64,000 nucleotides of DNA from NCBI RefSeq assembly GCF_001949145.1, contig NW_019091362.1, positions 6,721,396-6,785,395 on the forward strand. The letters run 5' to 3'. A program made the position numbers and the translations under genes. Positions 48,141 through 64,000 of this stretch are shown piece by piece. Each line of letters begins with the position of its first letter. The stretch's first letter is position 1. The notes under the pieces were generated by a model that saw nothing but the letters and a program-made list of their open reading frames with translations, was not told the DNA's origin and searched no databases. Origin of the DNA: Acanthaster planci. Lineage: Eukaryota > Echinodermata > Asteroidea > Valvatida > Acanthasteridae.

Positions 48141-49548
48141 AAAGTTCCCTGTAAGCAACATGTTGTATAAGCTGTGCTCTTATCGACCAGGTGTGACTCA
48201 GACTGACCATGGACATGTATGTATTTTCAAAGAAAATGTGAGATATCTTTCCCCTCCTAAATGAGTGTTTCTTCTTCAGATTGACAGTGTTTTGGTAGTT
48301 CTCAAGTCATATTAGATAATTGGTGGCCAGAGGCAGAACTCTTTTCAATGTTTTAATGCACCAACAATGTGAGAATTCAAGTAATTTTTAAAAATTTAGT
48401 TAAGAAAATATACAATTGGAACTTGTAAAAAATAAAATCATTATATCAAATACAAACAAAATTTTAGGTACATGTAGCTAAGGCATGATAATCTGGTTGG
48501 ATTGCAATTTAATATCTCAAATACCGGTACCATCAACTAGCCTGTTAAAGTTAAGTTTGAACCATCCAGACAAATGCATATTACATATATACATGTGTAC
48601 TGACAATCCTCAGACTTGAATTAACCACTTGTCAATGGTGTTGTTTCACAGCGAAATAGTCCAGGCATGGTATTATTTCTGGCTGAAAATCTAAACTTTT
48701 TATGATAAGAAGATACATGTACCACAGACAGTTTTCATGACTTATAGTGGGATTCCACAAGTGCCAACTCTTGAAAGTTATAAGTTTTATACAAGATTTG
48801 TACTGCATTTCCTACTGCAATGCCTTTCCAGTGCTCAGGGGCTCCTCAACGTTCCTGAATCATTTCTGTGCATACTCTTTGAGAGAAGGCCCCATTGGTA
48901 CCAATATGCCATTTATAGATGAAATCCAGTGAGAATATTGAATTCATATTTATGTAATTATGTGTACATGCTCATGTACGTTTGATGCGCACCTGTGCGA
49001 AGTATTCATGCAACTCTGTATCATTTTTTTATGTTTCTGTGAATAATATTGATTGAAATGCAGGTACCTGCGTGTATACGTGCATTTATACATGTATGAC
49101 AAATGGGTAGAAGCGCTCACATACTGTATGGCATTCCCTCCAGAGCAAGAACTCCATAAATAGACATCACAATTTCCCTTGCAGTGATATGTCAGCCATC
49201 GGAAAGCAGTAACATGCCCCAAAAAGGCAAATTTGTAGGAAAGATTTTGAGACTTTGATTTAGAAAACACTCTGGGTTTTAGACCTGTCTCATAGGTTTT
49301 GTGCACAGGGTGTCAAGTGATTTCAAGATGGGAAACTCTTTTTCCATTTTAGGTTCTTTTTGTACATATTCCGGTACATGGGTAATTCCAGAAATTAGGG
49401 GTCCATTTTTTTCCGTGTCCCTGTCGCATCTGACATATGATTTTGTACATGTAAGTTCGGAACACATTTTTTTAATTTCCAAGAGTGATGAATTAATGCA
49501 AACAAATGTTCTTGCCAAACCAATAGTAATAGTTTGAAATCAATTCCA

Positions 49549-49577
49549 NNNNNNNNNNNNNNNNNNNNNNNNNNNNN
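49549..49577. other. assembly gap (29 N)
   Basis: Run of N bases about 300 bp before the ICA1 start codon; true size is unknown. Confidence 1.
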
Positions 49578-49879
49578 ACATACACAGATTCTTTTCTTTT
49601 TGGGGGAAAAACTAAACATCTTATGGCTTATGTCAGGGCATCAGATTTTGATATACAGTCTCACCAAGAGGTAGTGTGCATGTTTCACGTTCTACAGTAC
49701 ATGTCCAGGTTGTGATGTTTCAGATGTGTGCTTTGTAGTTTGCCTGCACATTCTGTAACTTCAGATTGTTAAGGATTTGGTCTTGGTCCATTCAATTGAT
49801 GTCTCTATTTTCTATCTTTACAGATGATTTTCCAACCTTGCTAGTCTCAAGTGTGCGTTGACTCTCCTCCTTTAATAGG

Positions 49880-64000
<14,121 letters not shown>

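Larger units (their letters stand above)
44112..49879. other. head-to-head intergenic/5' region of AP4B1 and ICA1
   Basis: The two genes point away from each other. I find no coding exon. It holds a hairpin, a foldback element, a pogo-like end fragment and the assembly gap; the untranslated 5' exons of both genes are expected here. Confidence 0.6.

Overview
The window is animal nuclear DNA: intron-rich genes with GT-AG junctions, a tRNA-derived SINE, several small inverted-repeat transposons and a 29-base assembly gap. The three genes recognised have clear human counterparts: COLQ, AP4B1 and ICA1. Frequent TACATGTA words, SINE tails of the TAATAA type and gene density suggest a marine invertebrate deuterostome (echinoderm, hemichordate or amphioxus grade). 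I cannot name the species from sequence alone.

Layout. 1-19.2 kb: no gene I can support; CpG-dense, AT/GC-mixed non-coding DNA with one decayed SINE. 19.26-30.04 kb, plus strand: a complete 14-coding-exon gene for a 580-residue secreted collagen-tail protein of the COLQ type (the protein that anchors acetylcholinesterase to the synaptic basal lamina). Its order is signal peptide, a 10-cysteine von Willebrand type C domain, proline-rich arms, a 56-triplet collagen helix, a COLQ-type globular segment, a second short collagen helix and the COLQ cysteine-rich C terminus. The VWC domain and the second helix are not in human COLQ as I know it. 30.0-33.9 kb: convergent intergenic space with the COLQ-like 3' UTR and a tRNA-derived pseudogene. 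33.89-44.11 kb, minus strand: a complete 17-coding-exon AP4B1 gene (757 residues, beta subunit of the AP-4 trans-Golgi adaptor), with a canonical clathrin-box motif LLDLD in its hinge. 44.1-49.9 kb: head-to-head intergenic region with a large hairpin and a foldback element. 49.88-61.5 kb and beyond, plus strand: the 5' part (203 residues) of an ICA1/ICA69 gene, whose BAR-type (AH) domain acts at Golgi and secretory-vesicle membranes; the rest lies past the right edge.

The genes are independent transcription units, not an operon. AP4B1 and ICA1 both serve Golgi/post-Golgi vesicle traffic and COLQ serves the cholinergic synapse; their adjacency is probably chance. All exon chains were built by hand: every junction is GT-AG, every phase matches, and each predicted peptide was compared with the human protein from memory. 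No alignment or database search was run.
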